The translations under genes and the position numbers were made by a program. From assembly GCA_026709745.1 (NCBI GenBank), contig JAPOSJ010000068.1, positions 1-10,911 of the forward strand: a stretch of DNA of 10,911 nt, read 5' to 3'. Each line of letters opens with the position of its first letter. The stretch's first letter is position 1. This document shows positions 1 through 8,200 of this stretch, piece by piece. The DNA comes from Candidatus Dadabacteria bacterium. GTDB taxonomy: Bacteria; Desulfobacterota_D; UBA1144; Nemesobacterales; Nemesobacteraceae. The notes under the pieces were generated by a model that did no database searches, was not told the DNA's origin, and saw only the letters and a list, made by a program, of their open reading frames with translations.

Positions 1-299
1 CCATAGGTTGCAGCCGAAGGGGAAAGAAGAAAACCTGATGCCCCTAGGAGTCCCCCGAAAAACATTAGATACCTGGCGTCATGAGTATCTATGAGTTTCC
101 CTGCGAACACGAACGAAAAGGCCATGCATACGCACCTCAAAGAAAAAAATGATGACCCAACCGCGGTGGAAAGATTGAAGGCTTCGTTAAGATAAGGAAG
201 GAATATTCCGAATGAGTAAAGAACCATCCCGTCAAGAATTATGAGCAGGTGACCCGCTAGTACTATTATCCATCCATAAAAAAACTTGTTTCTAAACAT
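1..299 (-). CDS. MFS transporter, N-terminal part (runs off left edge)
   Basis: Translating the minus strand from the ATG at 299 gives 99 codons open to the window edge. The N-terminus contains FYGWIIV, followed by a hydrophobic helix and the segment YSFGIFLPYLNEAF. This arrangement is typical of helix 1 in the oxalate/formate-antiporter and monocarboxylate-like branch of the major facilitator superfamily. Further on, GKLIDTHDARYL fits the loop 2-3 motif A (G-x-L-x-D-x-x-x-x-R), and a third helix follows. The product is therefore an inner-membrane secondary transporter, probably of about 12 helices; the substrate cannot be read from this fragment. An in-frame TAA lies 24 nt upstream, so 299 is the first possible ATG, although no good Shine-Dalgarno precedes it. 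It starts 41 nt after hisS and may be co-transcribed with it. Family confidence is good; the gene is incomplete here. Confidence 0.85.
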   Translation of the reverse strand, partial: MFRNKFFYGWIIVLAGHLLIILDGMVLYSFGIFLPYLNEAFNLSTAVGSSFFSLRCVCMAFSFVFAGKLIDTHDARYLMFFGGLLGASGFLLSPSAATY

Positions 300-340
300 A
301 GGTTTTCGGGTGGAAACGGGACTTTACCACTGCGGGTGAA

Positions 341-1624
341 TCAGAGAAGTTTACGAAAATCACCGTGTCCCTCAAGGTCGGCGAGCTTTTTAAGTGGAAA
401 AGACTTTTCCTCTCCGGTTTTCATATTTCGAAGTGAAAAAAGATCTTTTCTGAGCTCATCTTCTCCTATTATCACGGAGTATGTGGCTCCTGTCCTGTTC
501 GCTTTTCTCATCTGGCTTTTAAGACTCTTGTTTTCGTATTCAGTTTCGACCCTCAGGCCTTTTTTTCTGAGGCCGTCGGCTATCTTCACCGCCACCCCTC
601 TGGCATTCTCCCCGATATGGATAACACATACAATCTGTTTCTTCCCGGGGGAGTTTCTCCGCGTCCCGGTTTTCTCAAGCAAAAGCATTATTCTTTCAAC
701 TCCCATCGCGAAGCCTACCGCTGGTGTTTGTGGTCCTCCCATTCTCTCCACCAGAAGATCATATCTTCCCCCTGCGGCTACGGCATTCTGTGAGCCGAGC
801 TTGTCTGTAGTCACCTCAAAGACAGTGTCTGTGTAGTAGTCAAGTCCTCTTACTATCCTATGGTTAAGCCTGTAGGGTATGGATTTTTCACGGAGAGAGA
901 AGAGCAATGCGTCCAGATGCTCCCTGCTTTGCTCCGAGAGATGGTCATGGATCGAGAATGGGATATCAGATGTTACCTCGCGGCATGCTCCAGTTTTGCA
1001 GTCAAGTATACGAAGGGGATTTGTGGAGAGCCTGTTTTGGCAGTTCTCGCAAAGGGAGTCCTTCTTCGGGGAGAGAAACTCTATAAGGGATTCTTTGTAC
1101 CGCTCGCGCTCGAGAGGTTTTCCTATGGAGTTAAGTTCAAGCTTCACGTGGTCAGAGAGCCCGAGTTCTGTGATTGCTAGCCAGAGCATTGCGATTATAT
1201 CCGAATCGGCAAGAGGGTCTCTGGAACCAAAAAGCTCGGCCCCTATCTGGTTAAAGCTTCTCTGTCTTCCTTCTTGGGGTTTTTCGTACCTGAACATCTC
1301 CCCTGAGTAGTAAAGTTTAGTCACAGGTGATTTTCTATAAAGGGAATTTTCAATAAAGGCTCTTACAACTCCCGCTGTCCCCTCGGGTCGCATTGAGACC
1401 CATTCTCCGCCCTTGGTCTCAAAGGTGTACATCTCTTTTTGAACTATATCTGTAGTATCTCCAAGGCCTGTTGAGTAGACTCCCGATAACTCCAGAATCG
1501 GAATGGTTATCTCAGAGAAACCGAAGCGTTTGAACACGTCTGTAATGCTGCTCTCGACAAGGCGCAGTTTCTCCGTTTCGGGGTAGCATATGTCCTTGAA
1601 TCCGTGAAGACGGGCAATTTTCAT
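341..1624 (-). CDS. hisS: Histidyl-tRNA synthetase
   Basis: Class II aminoacyl-tRNA synthetase that charges tRNA-His with histidine in the cytoplasm. The 427 residues match the usual bacterial length. Visible signatures are the MRPEGTAGVVRA segment (about 78-89), motif 2 with FRYEKPQEGRQRSFNQIGAE (111-130), the histidine-specific RGLDYYTDTVFE (259-270), GGRYD (285-289) and motif 3 PAVGFAMGVERI (301-312). The last 100 residues form the anticodon-binding domain. A four-cysteine stretch at 192-214 (CENC, then C209 and C214) occurs in many bacterial HisRS insertion domains, so it is not unusual. The ATG at 1624 is preceded by AGGGA at a workable distance. The gene lies 136 nt downstream of the binding-protein gene, across a possible terminator, and 41 nt upstream of the MFS gene. 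Identification is secure. Confidence 0.98.
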   Translation of the reverse strand: MKIARLHGFKDICYPETEKLRLVESSITDVFKRFGFSEITIPILELSGVYSTGLGDTTDIVQKEMYTFETKGGEWVSMRPEGTAGVVRAFIENSLYRKSPVTKLYYSGEMFRYEKPQEGRQRSFNQIGAELFGSRDPLADSDIIAMLWLAITELGLSDHVKLELNSIGKPLERERYKESLIEFLSPKKDSLCENCQNRLSTNPLRILDCKTGACREVTSDIPFSIHDHLSEQSREHLDALLFSLREKSIPYRLNHRIVRGLDYYTDTVFEVTTDKLGSQNAVAAGGRYDLLVERMGGPQTPAVGFAMGVERIMLLLEKTGTRRNSPGKKQIVCVIHIGENARGVAVKIADGLRKKGLRVETEYENKSLKSQMRKANRTGATYSVIIGEDELRKDLFSLRNMKTGEEKSFPLKKLADLEGHGDFRKLL

Positions 1625-1707
1625 AATTACATTTCCCTAGAAGGGTTCTTTGTCCGTTCCGAGAAATTTAGCGATACGGGTGATGTATCTTATGGCGAAA
1701 ATTGTTT

Positions 1708-1743
1708 AAAAACCGCGCCACCTGGGACTAAACTGGTCAGGTG
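1708..1743 (-). terminator. Possible rho-independent terminator after the binding-protein gene
   Basis: Just downstream of the stop at 1761, the minus strand has the inverted arms CACCTG and CAGGTG (plus positions 1738-1743 and 1719-1724) with a 13-nt loop. After a short GC-rich stretch comes a run of five T (plus 1708-1712). The 6-nt gap between stem and T-run is longer than ideal, and extending the stem needs a wobble pair and a mismatch. It may therefore be an imperfect terminator. The rest of the gap up to hisS (1625-1707) has no convincing promoter boxes that I can see. Confidence 0.4.
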
Positions 1744-1760
1744 AGGTTGGACGGTCTGCG

Positions 1761-3071
1761 TCAATTTGTGCCTGTGGAAACGGATTTACCGTCAAAATCG
1801 ACGTATTCCACGCTAGACTTTCCTTCTCTATCATAAGTGTACACAGCGTAGAATCCGCTTTTTATATCTCCATAATTGTTAAAGGCTATTGGACCGGACA
1901 GTCCTTGATAATTAATATCGTCATTTGTTTCAGTTCCATCCGTAAGAGCGGCCGCACATGTGGCGTAGGTGTAACATTCAGTGCCTGATTCTGATACTTT
2001 TTCTATCTCCTGAACATAATTGGCCGGTTCGGTGCTTCCGGCAGCCAAGGCCGCAAGGTGCAGTATAACAGTCGCATCATAGGCGTGGGCGGCGAAAGAA
2101 CTTACGCTTTCAGCGTCATCACTGAATCGTTCCTTGAACTCAGCAAGTCTTTTTTCGGGAAGCGGGCTTGAAGTGATGTTTGTAAATCCACCCATAGCAC
2201 CCTCTTTTTCCTTGTCTCCAAGTGGAAAAAAGCCATCATTCAGCAAAAATCCGTCACCAACATAGTATTTGGTTTCGTCGGGAATTGTATCGGAGGCCAG
2301 AAGCCCTTTGATAATTTTTTTTCCTTCCGAGAAAACAAGGGCAACTATGGAATCTGTGTTTTCAATTTCGTCTAACATCTCAACCATCTCAACCACTTTT
2401 TCAGCACCCGGGAACTCATCTTCCTTGGGAGAGTATTTAACTTCCTTAACAGTTTTTCCTGCGCTTTCTAGATTTTCTTTTACAGGAATGAAAAGACCCT
2501 GTCCCCAGGCATCATCCCTATACACTACTACCACATTGCTTCCCGTAATCTCTCCTGCCAGTATCGGTGCCTGAAACAGGTCAGATGGTGCCAACCTGAA
2601 GAAATAATTCTGTTCTCTCCCATCCACGAGAGCTTTGTTTCTTTTGGTAATTTCGGGGGACGTAGCTGAGGGAGAAATTGTCACTATTTTATTTTTGCTG
2701 ATAAAGTCAAACACATTGATAGCATCCGAGGAGAATGAAGGTCCCACCACGGCGTGGACTCCTATTTCATGAAGCCGCATCGCGCTTGCTTCAGCTTCTT
2801 CCTCTCCAGCGCGAAAATCTTCACTTATGATTTCTATGTCTTCCCCTGCATTTTTGATGTCTTCTTTTGCAAGCTCAACAGCTTCCCTTAGATGTCTGTT
2901 GAAACTTTCACTCTCTGCCAGAAGGGTTCCCAAACAGAAAACTTCCCCGCAGTCTACTCCGTCGTCGTCTCCACTCCAGAGATCATCCCAACTACAGCCT
3001 GAGAAAAACAGTCCAGATAAAATTAACAGAACAATATGCCCAAAAACATTAACTTTTTTCATGTTTTTCAT
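1761..3071 (-). CDS. Branched-chain amino-acid-type ABC substrate-binding lipoprotein (Peripla_BP_6)
   Basis: Extracytoplasmic solute-binding protein of the LivJ-like type I periplasmic-binding fold. The first lobe includes REAVELAKEDI, then VHAVVGPSFSSDAI, ISPSATSPEI and the ligand-cleft-like FRLAPSD. The second lobe includes VVVVYRDDAWGQGL, VGDGFLLNDGFFPLG and FAAHAYDATVILHLAA, all standard for the family. The ATG at 3071 is chosen because it gives a compact signal: MKNMKK, a hydrophobic core, then LFFSGC with the lipidated Cys at residue 26. The frame stays open to a GTG at 3140 (459 residues), but that adds a polar 23-residue extension in front of the signal. After the lipid Cys comes an Asp-rich linker and a C-x4-C pair. 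Two more cysteines lie near the C-terminus (ECYTYATC). No permease or ATPase genes are adjacent, so the partners and exact ligand are unknown. Amino acids are the family default. Confidence 0.88.
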   Translation of the reverse strand: MKNMKKVNVFGHIVLLILSGLFFSGCSWDDLWSGDDDGVDCGEVFCLGTLLAESESFNRHLREAVELAKEDIKNAGEDIEIISEDFRAGEEEAEASAMRLHEIGVHAVVGPSFSSDAINVFDFISKNKIVTISPSATSPEITKRNKALVDGREQNYFFRLAPSDLFQAPILAGEITGSNVVVVYRDDAWGQGLFIPVKENLESAGKTVKEVKYSPKEDEFPGAEKVVEMVEMLDEIENTDSIVALVFSEGKKIIKGLLASDTIPDETKYYVGDGFLLNDGFFPLGDKEKEGAMGGFTNITSSPLPEKRLAEFKERFSDDAESVSSFAAHAYDATVILHLAALAAGSTEPANYVQEIEKVSESGTECYTYATCAAALTDGTETNDDINYQGLSGPIAFNNYGDIKSGFYAVYTYDREGKSSVEYVDFDGKSVSTGTN

Positions 3072-3164
3072 AGGTTTAAACTCGTTAAGTATGCCTTTCT
3101 TGTACACTTGCAGGATGGTCTTAATGCCTATCGACCGCACTTATAGCATGCTTATGCAATATTT

Positions 3165-3202
3165 CCCTCCAGAATAATATCACAGATTCAGATGTTTTGC
3201 AA
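3165..3202 (-). promoter_or_regulatory. Sigma70-like extended -10 promoter for the binding-protein gene
   Basis: On the minus strand, TTGCAA (3197-3202) is followed after exactly 17 nt by TATTAT (3174-3179), with TGA directly in front, which is the extended -10 arrangement. This predicts a transcript start near 3167, almost on top of a GGAGGG at 3165-3170, and a leader of about 95 nt before the ATG at 3071. It is the best-matching promoter seen in the window, and it gives the binding-protein gene transcription independent of trxA and the GYD gene. Confidence 0.6.
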
Positions 3203-3213
3203 TCAACAGGACA

Positions 3214-3226
3214 ACTGCGGAGCAGT
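3214..3226. repeat. Short perfect inverted repeat upstream of the -35 box
   Basis: The sequence ACTGC-GGA-GCAGT is a perfect 5-bp inverted repeat with a 3-nt centre. It sits 11 nt upstream of the TTGCAA -35 box of the binding-protein promoter. It could be a regulator site or a small hairpin at the end of the GYD transcript, but no T-run follows. Arms this short can occur by chance. Confidence 0.25.
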
Positions 3227-3318
3227 ATCAGTCGTCATGATCTCACACTGTGGAAAAAGCTGTTGAGTCAGAGTCTGCATGAGGAGAGAATATGGATAAA
3301 AATAGTTGCAAAGCCGGG

Positions 3319-3339
3319 AAAAGCATGCTATTTGCTTTT
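3319..3339 (-). terminator. Hairpin overlapping the GYD gene stop, possible weak terminator
   Basis: The minus strand reads AAAAGCA, a 7-nt loop, then TGCTTTT, a perfect 7-bp inverted repeat. The GYD stop codon (TAG, 3328-3330) lies in the loop. The stem is AT-rich and ends in only four T followed by CCC, so termination would be inefficient at best. It marks the end of the trxA-GYD unit, just before the separate promoter of the next gene. Confidence 0.3.
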
Positions 3340-3618
3340 GAGACTTTCTTCAAACTCATCTATCGGTATGGCGGCCAGGGTTTCTATGTGGATTGTTCCC
3401 CTTGAACCTAGTTCTATTACGATCTTCATTATAGTTTCATTGTCAGGTGCATCAACTATGTTCACAAAGTCGTAAGGGCCGAGCACTGCGTACTGGGCTT
3501 TAACCTTGGCCCCCATTTCCTCAAGTTCTCTGTTAACCTCGTTTATCCGGTCGGGCCTCATCTTTATGGTTCTTCTGCCCTCGTCGGTGAGATTGCTAAG
3601 CATGATGTATTTGCCCAT
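3328..3618 (-). CDS. GYD-domain protein
   Basis: A 96-residue protein that matches the small GYD family along its whole length. It opens with KYIMLSNLTDEG and continues with a region rich in Arg and Glu (INEVNRELEEMGAKV). It then has the name-giving GPYD at residues 47-50, followed by DAPDNETIMKIVIELGSRG and ending in the TLAAIPIDEF segment. Family members are small ferredoxin-like, probably dimeric proteins with no established biochemical role, so none is assigned. There is no signal peptide or membrane segment, so it is cytoplasmic. It starts 23 nt after the trxA stop, with GGA a few bases before its ATG, so it is very likely on the trxA transcript. A functional link to thioredoxin is possible but rests only on position. 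The ORF looks intact. Confidence 0.88.
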   Translation of the reverse strand: MGKYIMLSNLTDEGRRTIKMRPDRINEVNRELEEMGAKVKAQYAVLGPYDFVNIVDAPDNETIMKIVIELGSRGTIHIETLAAIPIDEFEESLKSK

Positions 3619-3641
3619 TTCTATCCGCGATATGAACTCTA

Positions 3642-3974
3642 TCAGTCAAGTGTTTTTTTAAGCACCTTCTCTATCTCGCTTTTCGGGACGGCGCCGACTA
3701 TTTGCTCGGCAACCTCTCCGTTTTTAAACACTATCAGCGTGGGGATGCTTCTTATCCGGAATTTCATAGTTGTCTCGGGGTTCTCATCCACATTAACTTT
3801 TCCCACCTTCACACTACCTTGGTAGTCGTTGGAGATTTCCTCTATGACGGGGGAAAGAGCCTTGCAGGGTCCGCACCATGGGGCCCAGAAGTCGACCAGA
3901 ACAGGGACTTCACTTTCCATTACTTCCTTTTCAAACGCGGAATCGACTACTTCAACTATGTTTGAGGATGCCAT
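3642..3974 (-). CDS. trxA: Thioredoxin
   Basis: Small cytoplasmic dithiol-disulfide oxidoreductase that reduces protein disulfides using electrons from thioredoxin reductase. The 110 residues match the usual length. The active site WCGPC is at 33-37 in the classic FWAPWCGPCK context. The buried Asp (D28) precedes it, VNVDENP stands at 61-66, and the cis-proline loop SIPTL (P78) and the C-terminal NGE...VGA segment complete the fold. No signal peptide is present, so this is a cytoplasmic Trx rather than a Dsb or ResA type. The start at 3974 is supported by AGGAGA at 3980-3985, 5 nt from the ATG. It is first in a probable two-gene unit with the GYD gene and is transcribed away from the efflux genes. 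Confidence 0.97.
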   Translation of the reverse strand: MASSNIVEVVDSAFEKEVMESEVPVLVDFWAPWCGPCKALSPVIEEISNDYQGSVKVGKVNVDENPETTMKFRIRSIPTLIVFKNGEVAEQIVGAVPKSEIEKVLKKTLD

Positions 3975-4121
3975 TTTAATCTCCTTTTAAAATTTATGCA
4001 CTATGTATGCTAATGCTAATTTTGGAATAATACAAGAAGAAGACTTGAAGATGTTTTTCTGTATTCATGTATAGTTCTTTGGGTTTGAGAATAAGCTTTA
4101 GCATTCCGCGTTCTAAATTCC
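3975..4121. promoter_or_regulatory. Divergent intergenic region between trxA and the efflux operon
   Basis: This gap must hold the promoters for both strands, but both candidates are weak. For trxA, the minus strand has TTGTAT (4030-4035), 17 nt, then TAGCAT (4007-4012), and the hexamer is repeated in tandem at 4013-4018. For the efflux genes, the plus strand has TTGAAG (4045-4050) and TATAGT (4070-4075), with a long 19-nt spacer. No clear operator palindrome is visible, and no regulator gene (TetR, MarR or similar) lies next to the efflux operon. Confidence 0.3.
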
Positions 4122-4166
4122 ATGCAGGCGGATTTTTACGGTTACTGCAGACGGGATGTTACGGCA

Positions 4167-5249
4167 ATGGAGATTAACGTTGTGCTTGTACGAATAAAAG
4201 TCCTGCTGTTATTTTTGTCGGTCTGTTTTTCCCCTGTGTTATTACTTGCTCAGCCCCCCGATGCTCCGGTGGTGGTATCCTCAGTTATTGAGAGGGAGGT
4301 AAAAAAACCGCTTAAGCTTATCGGCACTGCACTTCCCTCGAGAAAATCCGTCATATCAAGCGAGGTTGAGGGAGTCGTCGAGAAAATAAACGTTGAAGAA
4401 GGCAGGTACGTAAAAAAGGGCGAGAAGCTAGCTGAAATAAGAAGTGACAAGATCCGCCTTACCCTTGAGCGGCTTAAAAACGATAGAAAGGATGCTCTTG
4501 CAAAGGCCGAGCTTTCGGAAAAAAATCTTGGGAGGATGAAAGAGCTTTACGACAAGGGGATTATTTCCGACGGAGATTTCGACAGGGCGAGAACCCAGAG
4601 GGACTCTGACCGGGCCGGGCTGCTGAGCCTCGACAGCCGTATCAAGATTGCCGAATACGACCTTGCCGCGTCGAAAATCACCGCTCCCTTTAATGGCTAC
4701 GTAACGAGATACCATACCGAAGCGGGGCAGTGGACAGATATCGGTGGTGAGGTTGCTTCCTTTGTTGATATAGACACTATAGAGGTAATGGCAGGGGTTC
4801 CCGAGAGGTATATAGGAGACGTAAGGGAGGGTATGGAAGTCAAAGTTATACTGGTCTCACATAACAGGCTTACAGTTCCCGGAAAAATTTCTTCAGTCAT
4901 TCCGGATGCGGACCCAAGAGCTCTCTCTTTTCCGATAAGGGTGGTGCTTGATAATCCCGACCATACGATAAAATCTTCGGCTTCCGCCATAATCATGATA
5001 AGAGTCGGCGAGAGTGAGAAAATAAAACTTGTCCCGAAGGATTCCATAATAAGCTCTCCAGCAGGACCCTCGGTCTTTGCTGTTAGGGAGGGGCTCGCAC
5101 ATCCCATCGCAGTGAAGGAAAAGGGCTGGTATGAAGGGTTTACTCACATCGAGGGGGAGATAGGCATCGGCGAGAGCGTGGTCGTAAGAGGTAACGAGAG
5201 GCTCATGCCCATGCAGAAAGTCAGAATTGCCGACACCATAGAGCAATGA
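4167..5249 (+). CDS. RND efflux membrane-fusion protein (periplasmic adaptor)
   Basis: Periplasmic adaptor of the HlyD/AcrA family that links an RND pump to an outer-membrane channel. After a signal peptide whose hydrophobic core ends at LLLAQ, it has the first half of the lipoyl-like domain (GVVEKINVEEGRYVKKGEKL), then a coiled-coil hairpin of about 90 residues rich in Lys, Glu and Arg. The returning lipoyl half is KITAPFNGYVTRYHTEAGQW. The beta-barrel segment (VAGVPERY-like, EGMEVKV) and a C-terminal membrane-proximal domain follow. The frame is open from an ATG at 4122, but that start has no ribosome site and puts 15 polar residues before the signal. The ATG at 4167 or a GTG at 4182, which has GGAG 9 nt before it, fits better. 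The stop overlaps the pump start as ATGA, so translation is probably coupled. No lipobox Cys is seen at the mature N-terminus. Confidence 0.92.
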   Translation: MEINVVLVRIKVLLLFLSVCFSPVLLLAQPPDAPVVVSSVIEREVKKPLKLIGTALPSRKSVISSEVEGVVEKINVEEGRYVKKGEKLAEIRSDKIRLTLERLKNDRKDALAKAELSEKNLGRMKELYDKGIISDGDFDRARTQRDSDRAGLLSLDSRIKIAEYDLAASKITAPFNGYVTRYHTEAGQWTDIGGEVASFVDIDTIEVMAGVPERYIGDVREGMEVKVILVSHNRLTVPGKISSVIPDADPRALSFPIRVVLDNPDHTIKSSASAIIMIRVGESEKIKLVPKDSIISSPAGPSVFAVREGLAHPIAVKEKGWYEGFTHIEGEIGIGESVVVRGNERLMPMQKVRIADTIEQ

Positions 5250-8200
5250 ATCTTATCGAGACCTCTATAAAAAGTCCCGTAACCGTAGCCGTCGGCGTCA
5301 TATTTATCGTTATTTTCGGGGTTATATCATTTCTGAGAATCCCCGTTCAGCTTACTCCTGATGTCGAGACACTCAGGGTCACCGTAAGCACTTTCTGGAG
5401 AGGTGCAAGCCCCTTCGAGATAGAAAGTGAGGTGGTAAACGAGCAGGAGGACGAGCTTCGGGGGATAACCGGTTTGAAGAAGCTTGACAGCGAGAGTTCC
5501 GAGAATTCATCCCAGGTGATACTCGAGTTTGAGACCGGTGCCGATATCGATTCCAAGGTGGTCAAGGTATCAAACAGGCTTGATCAGGTGAGGGAATATC
5601 CTGATGAGGTCGAACGGCCCGTAATAACCACCGTTGACCCTAGAGCAAACGCCATGGCATGGTTTATTCTAAAGCCCGTCGCAGGCAGCACCGAGGATAT
5701 AAATCTGTATTACGACTTCGCCGATGAGGTGATCAGGACCAGACTTGAGAGGGTTCCGGGAGTAGGGGCTTCAAACGTGTTCGGAGGAAGGGAGCGCCGT
5801 ATAGAAATTCTTTTCGACCCCGCTGCACTTGCCCAGAGAAATATCACTATAGCGCAACTTGCCGCTTCTGTTGACAGGGAAAATGATAATTTCAGTGCCG
5901 GCTCTTTTAACGAGGGTAAAAGACAGTATCTGGTCCGGACAGTAGGAGAGTACAGAACCGAGCGGGATATAGGGAACATAGTAATCACCACTGCACAAAG
6001 CGGTCTTCCCGTTTACCTGAGAGATATAGCTACCGTCCGCATTGGATACGAGGACCCGGGTTACACTGTAAGGCAGAACGCAGAGCCTGCAATCGCGATT
6101 AACGTACTTCGCGAAAGCGGTGCGAACTCAATAGAGGTAAAGGACGCAGTATTTGCGGCCGTCGAGGAGCTAAACGCAGGTGTTCTGAATGATAACGGGC
6201 TTCGCCTCCGCAATGTTTATGAAGAGACAGGCTACATAAAAAACGCGATAAATCTTGTAAGGAGCAATCTTATTATAGGCGGTCTGCTTGCCATAACCGT
6301 TCTTCTTCTTTTCCTGCGAAGTGCTAGCAGCACCATGATTGTCGCAATCGCCATACCATCAAGTGTTATAGGGACGTTCATAGTTTTCGAGGCGCTTGGA
6401 CGCACCATAAACGTAGTGAGTCTTGCGGGAATGAGTTTTGCAGTCGGCATGGTTATAGATAACTCAATCGTGGTTATTGAAAACATCTACCGCCACATGC
6501 AGATGGGGAAATCAAAGGTCAAGTCGGCTTATGACGGTACGACCGAGGTCTGGGGGGCGGTGCTTGCAAGCACCCTCACCACAGCAGCCGTGTTCATTCC
6601 GATCATATTCATTGAGGAACAGACAGGACAGCTTTTTCGTGACATAGCCATAGCGATCAGCGTCTCAGTAATACTGAGCCTTCTTGTCTCCATAACGGTT
6701 ATACCTTCTGCGTCTTCAAAGTATCTCTCCACAAAAGGTGTGGAATCTCTTGAACGCCTCAGCATACTGTCTCGTTTGTCCGGCTTCGCAGGAAGAGTTT
6801 CCGGATTTATAAACGGCTTTACTGAACAGATAATGACAAGCGTTAAGAAAAGAGTGGTTCTTGTGGCTTCTTTCACCTTGTTGTCCATAGTGCTTATAAT
6901 CGCCGTCTTTCCCAAGACTGAGTACCTTCCCACGGGAAACAGAAACCTGCTTTTCGGGATACTTATCCCGCCCCCGGGGTACAATGTCGACGAATATACA
7001 TCTATTGGAAAGCAGATTGAGGCTGATCTTGAGCCCTATATAAAAGGGGAAACCGCGACGGAGAGGGGCTTGCCTCGCATAAAGAATTTTTTCTACGTAG
7101 CGAGAGGAAAACAGATTTTCATGGGTGCGGTCGCCGAGAACAGCAAGGAAGTCAAAGAGCTTTTTCCAGTTCTTCAGGGTGCGGTATCCAGAATTCCGGG
7201 AACATTCGGCGTAATAATTCAGCCGAGCATCTTTAACAGCAACATAGGCGAGGGCAGGTCGATAGACGTTCACGTTACGGGAGATGATCTCGATGAGATA
7301 CTGAGGACCGCAAGGAGCGTGTTTTTCATGGCGATGGAGAGTATTCCCGGTGCGCAGATAAGACCGATTCCGAGCCTTGATCTCGGAAGTCCGGAACTCA
7401 GGATTGTCACAGACCGGGACAAGGCTTCTCAGGTAGGTATCACCAACAGCGAGCTTGGGTTTACAGTGAGGTCCCTGATAGACGGTGTCTCTGCAAGTGA
7501 ATTTAACCTCGAGGGGCAGGAGGTCGACATAGTCCTGCGGGCGGAGCAGGATTTCTCAGAGAGAACCCAGGATATAGAGAACATAATGATCACTTCTCCC
7601 AGTGGAAAAGTGGTTACCGTGGGAGCCGTGGCTGATATCAGTCTTGAAAACGGTCCGGAGCAGATAAATCACTATGAAAGACAAAGAGTGGTAACGATAC
7701 AGATAACTCCCCCCGAGGAAGTTACACTTGAGGAAGCGATAACGGTCATTAACGACAGAGTAATTTCAGTGCTTCGTGAAAGCGGTCAGGCGGGGGATAG
7801 AACAGGTTTTGTTCTTGCCGGGACCGCTGACAAACTGGCGACGGCAAAAGACGCGCTTCAGTGGAATTTTCTTCTTGCTATAGTTATATCGTTTCTGTTA
7901 ATGGCGGCTCTTTTCGGGAGTTTTGTTCATCCTCTGGTTATCCTGGTCACAGTCCCCTTTGCATCCCTCGGAGGATTTCTCGGGCTTTTCACACTTAACC
8001 TGTTTACATACCAACCGCTTGATATACTCACCATGCTGGGTTTTGTAATTCTTATAGGAATAGTCATCAACAACGCCATACTGATAGTTCACCAGGCGCT
8101 TAACAACATCCGTGCGGGCATGGAGCAGCAGATAGCCATACGCGAATCGGTAAGGGTTAGGATAAGACCGATTTTCATGAGCACCCTCACAAGCGTGTTC

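Noticed and set aside
1047..1115. Zinc-binding function for the four cysteines in HisRS (residues 192-214)
   Set aside because: This cysteine pattern is common in bacterial HisRS insertion domains and is not specific evidence of a novel metal site.
336..1310. Plus-strand ORFs antisense to hisS (e.g. 336-836, 860-1180, 879-1310)
   Set aside because: Their translations are low-complexity, Ser/Leu-rich, or unlike any family, and they lie fully inside the secure hisS gene on the other strand.
3145..3329. The 8-bp palindrome AGCATGCT present twice (3145-3152 and 3322-3329)
   Set aside because: Only two copies, in unrelated contexts (leader and stop-codon hairpin); likely chance.
6529..7273. Long minus-strand ORFs inside the RND pump gene
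   Set aside because: They are shadows of the pump reading frame, which is supported along its full length by family motifs.
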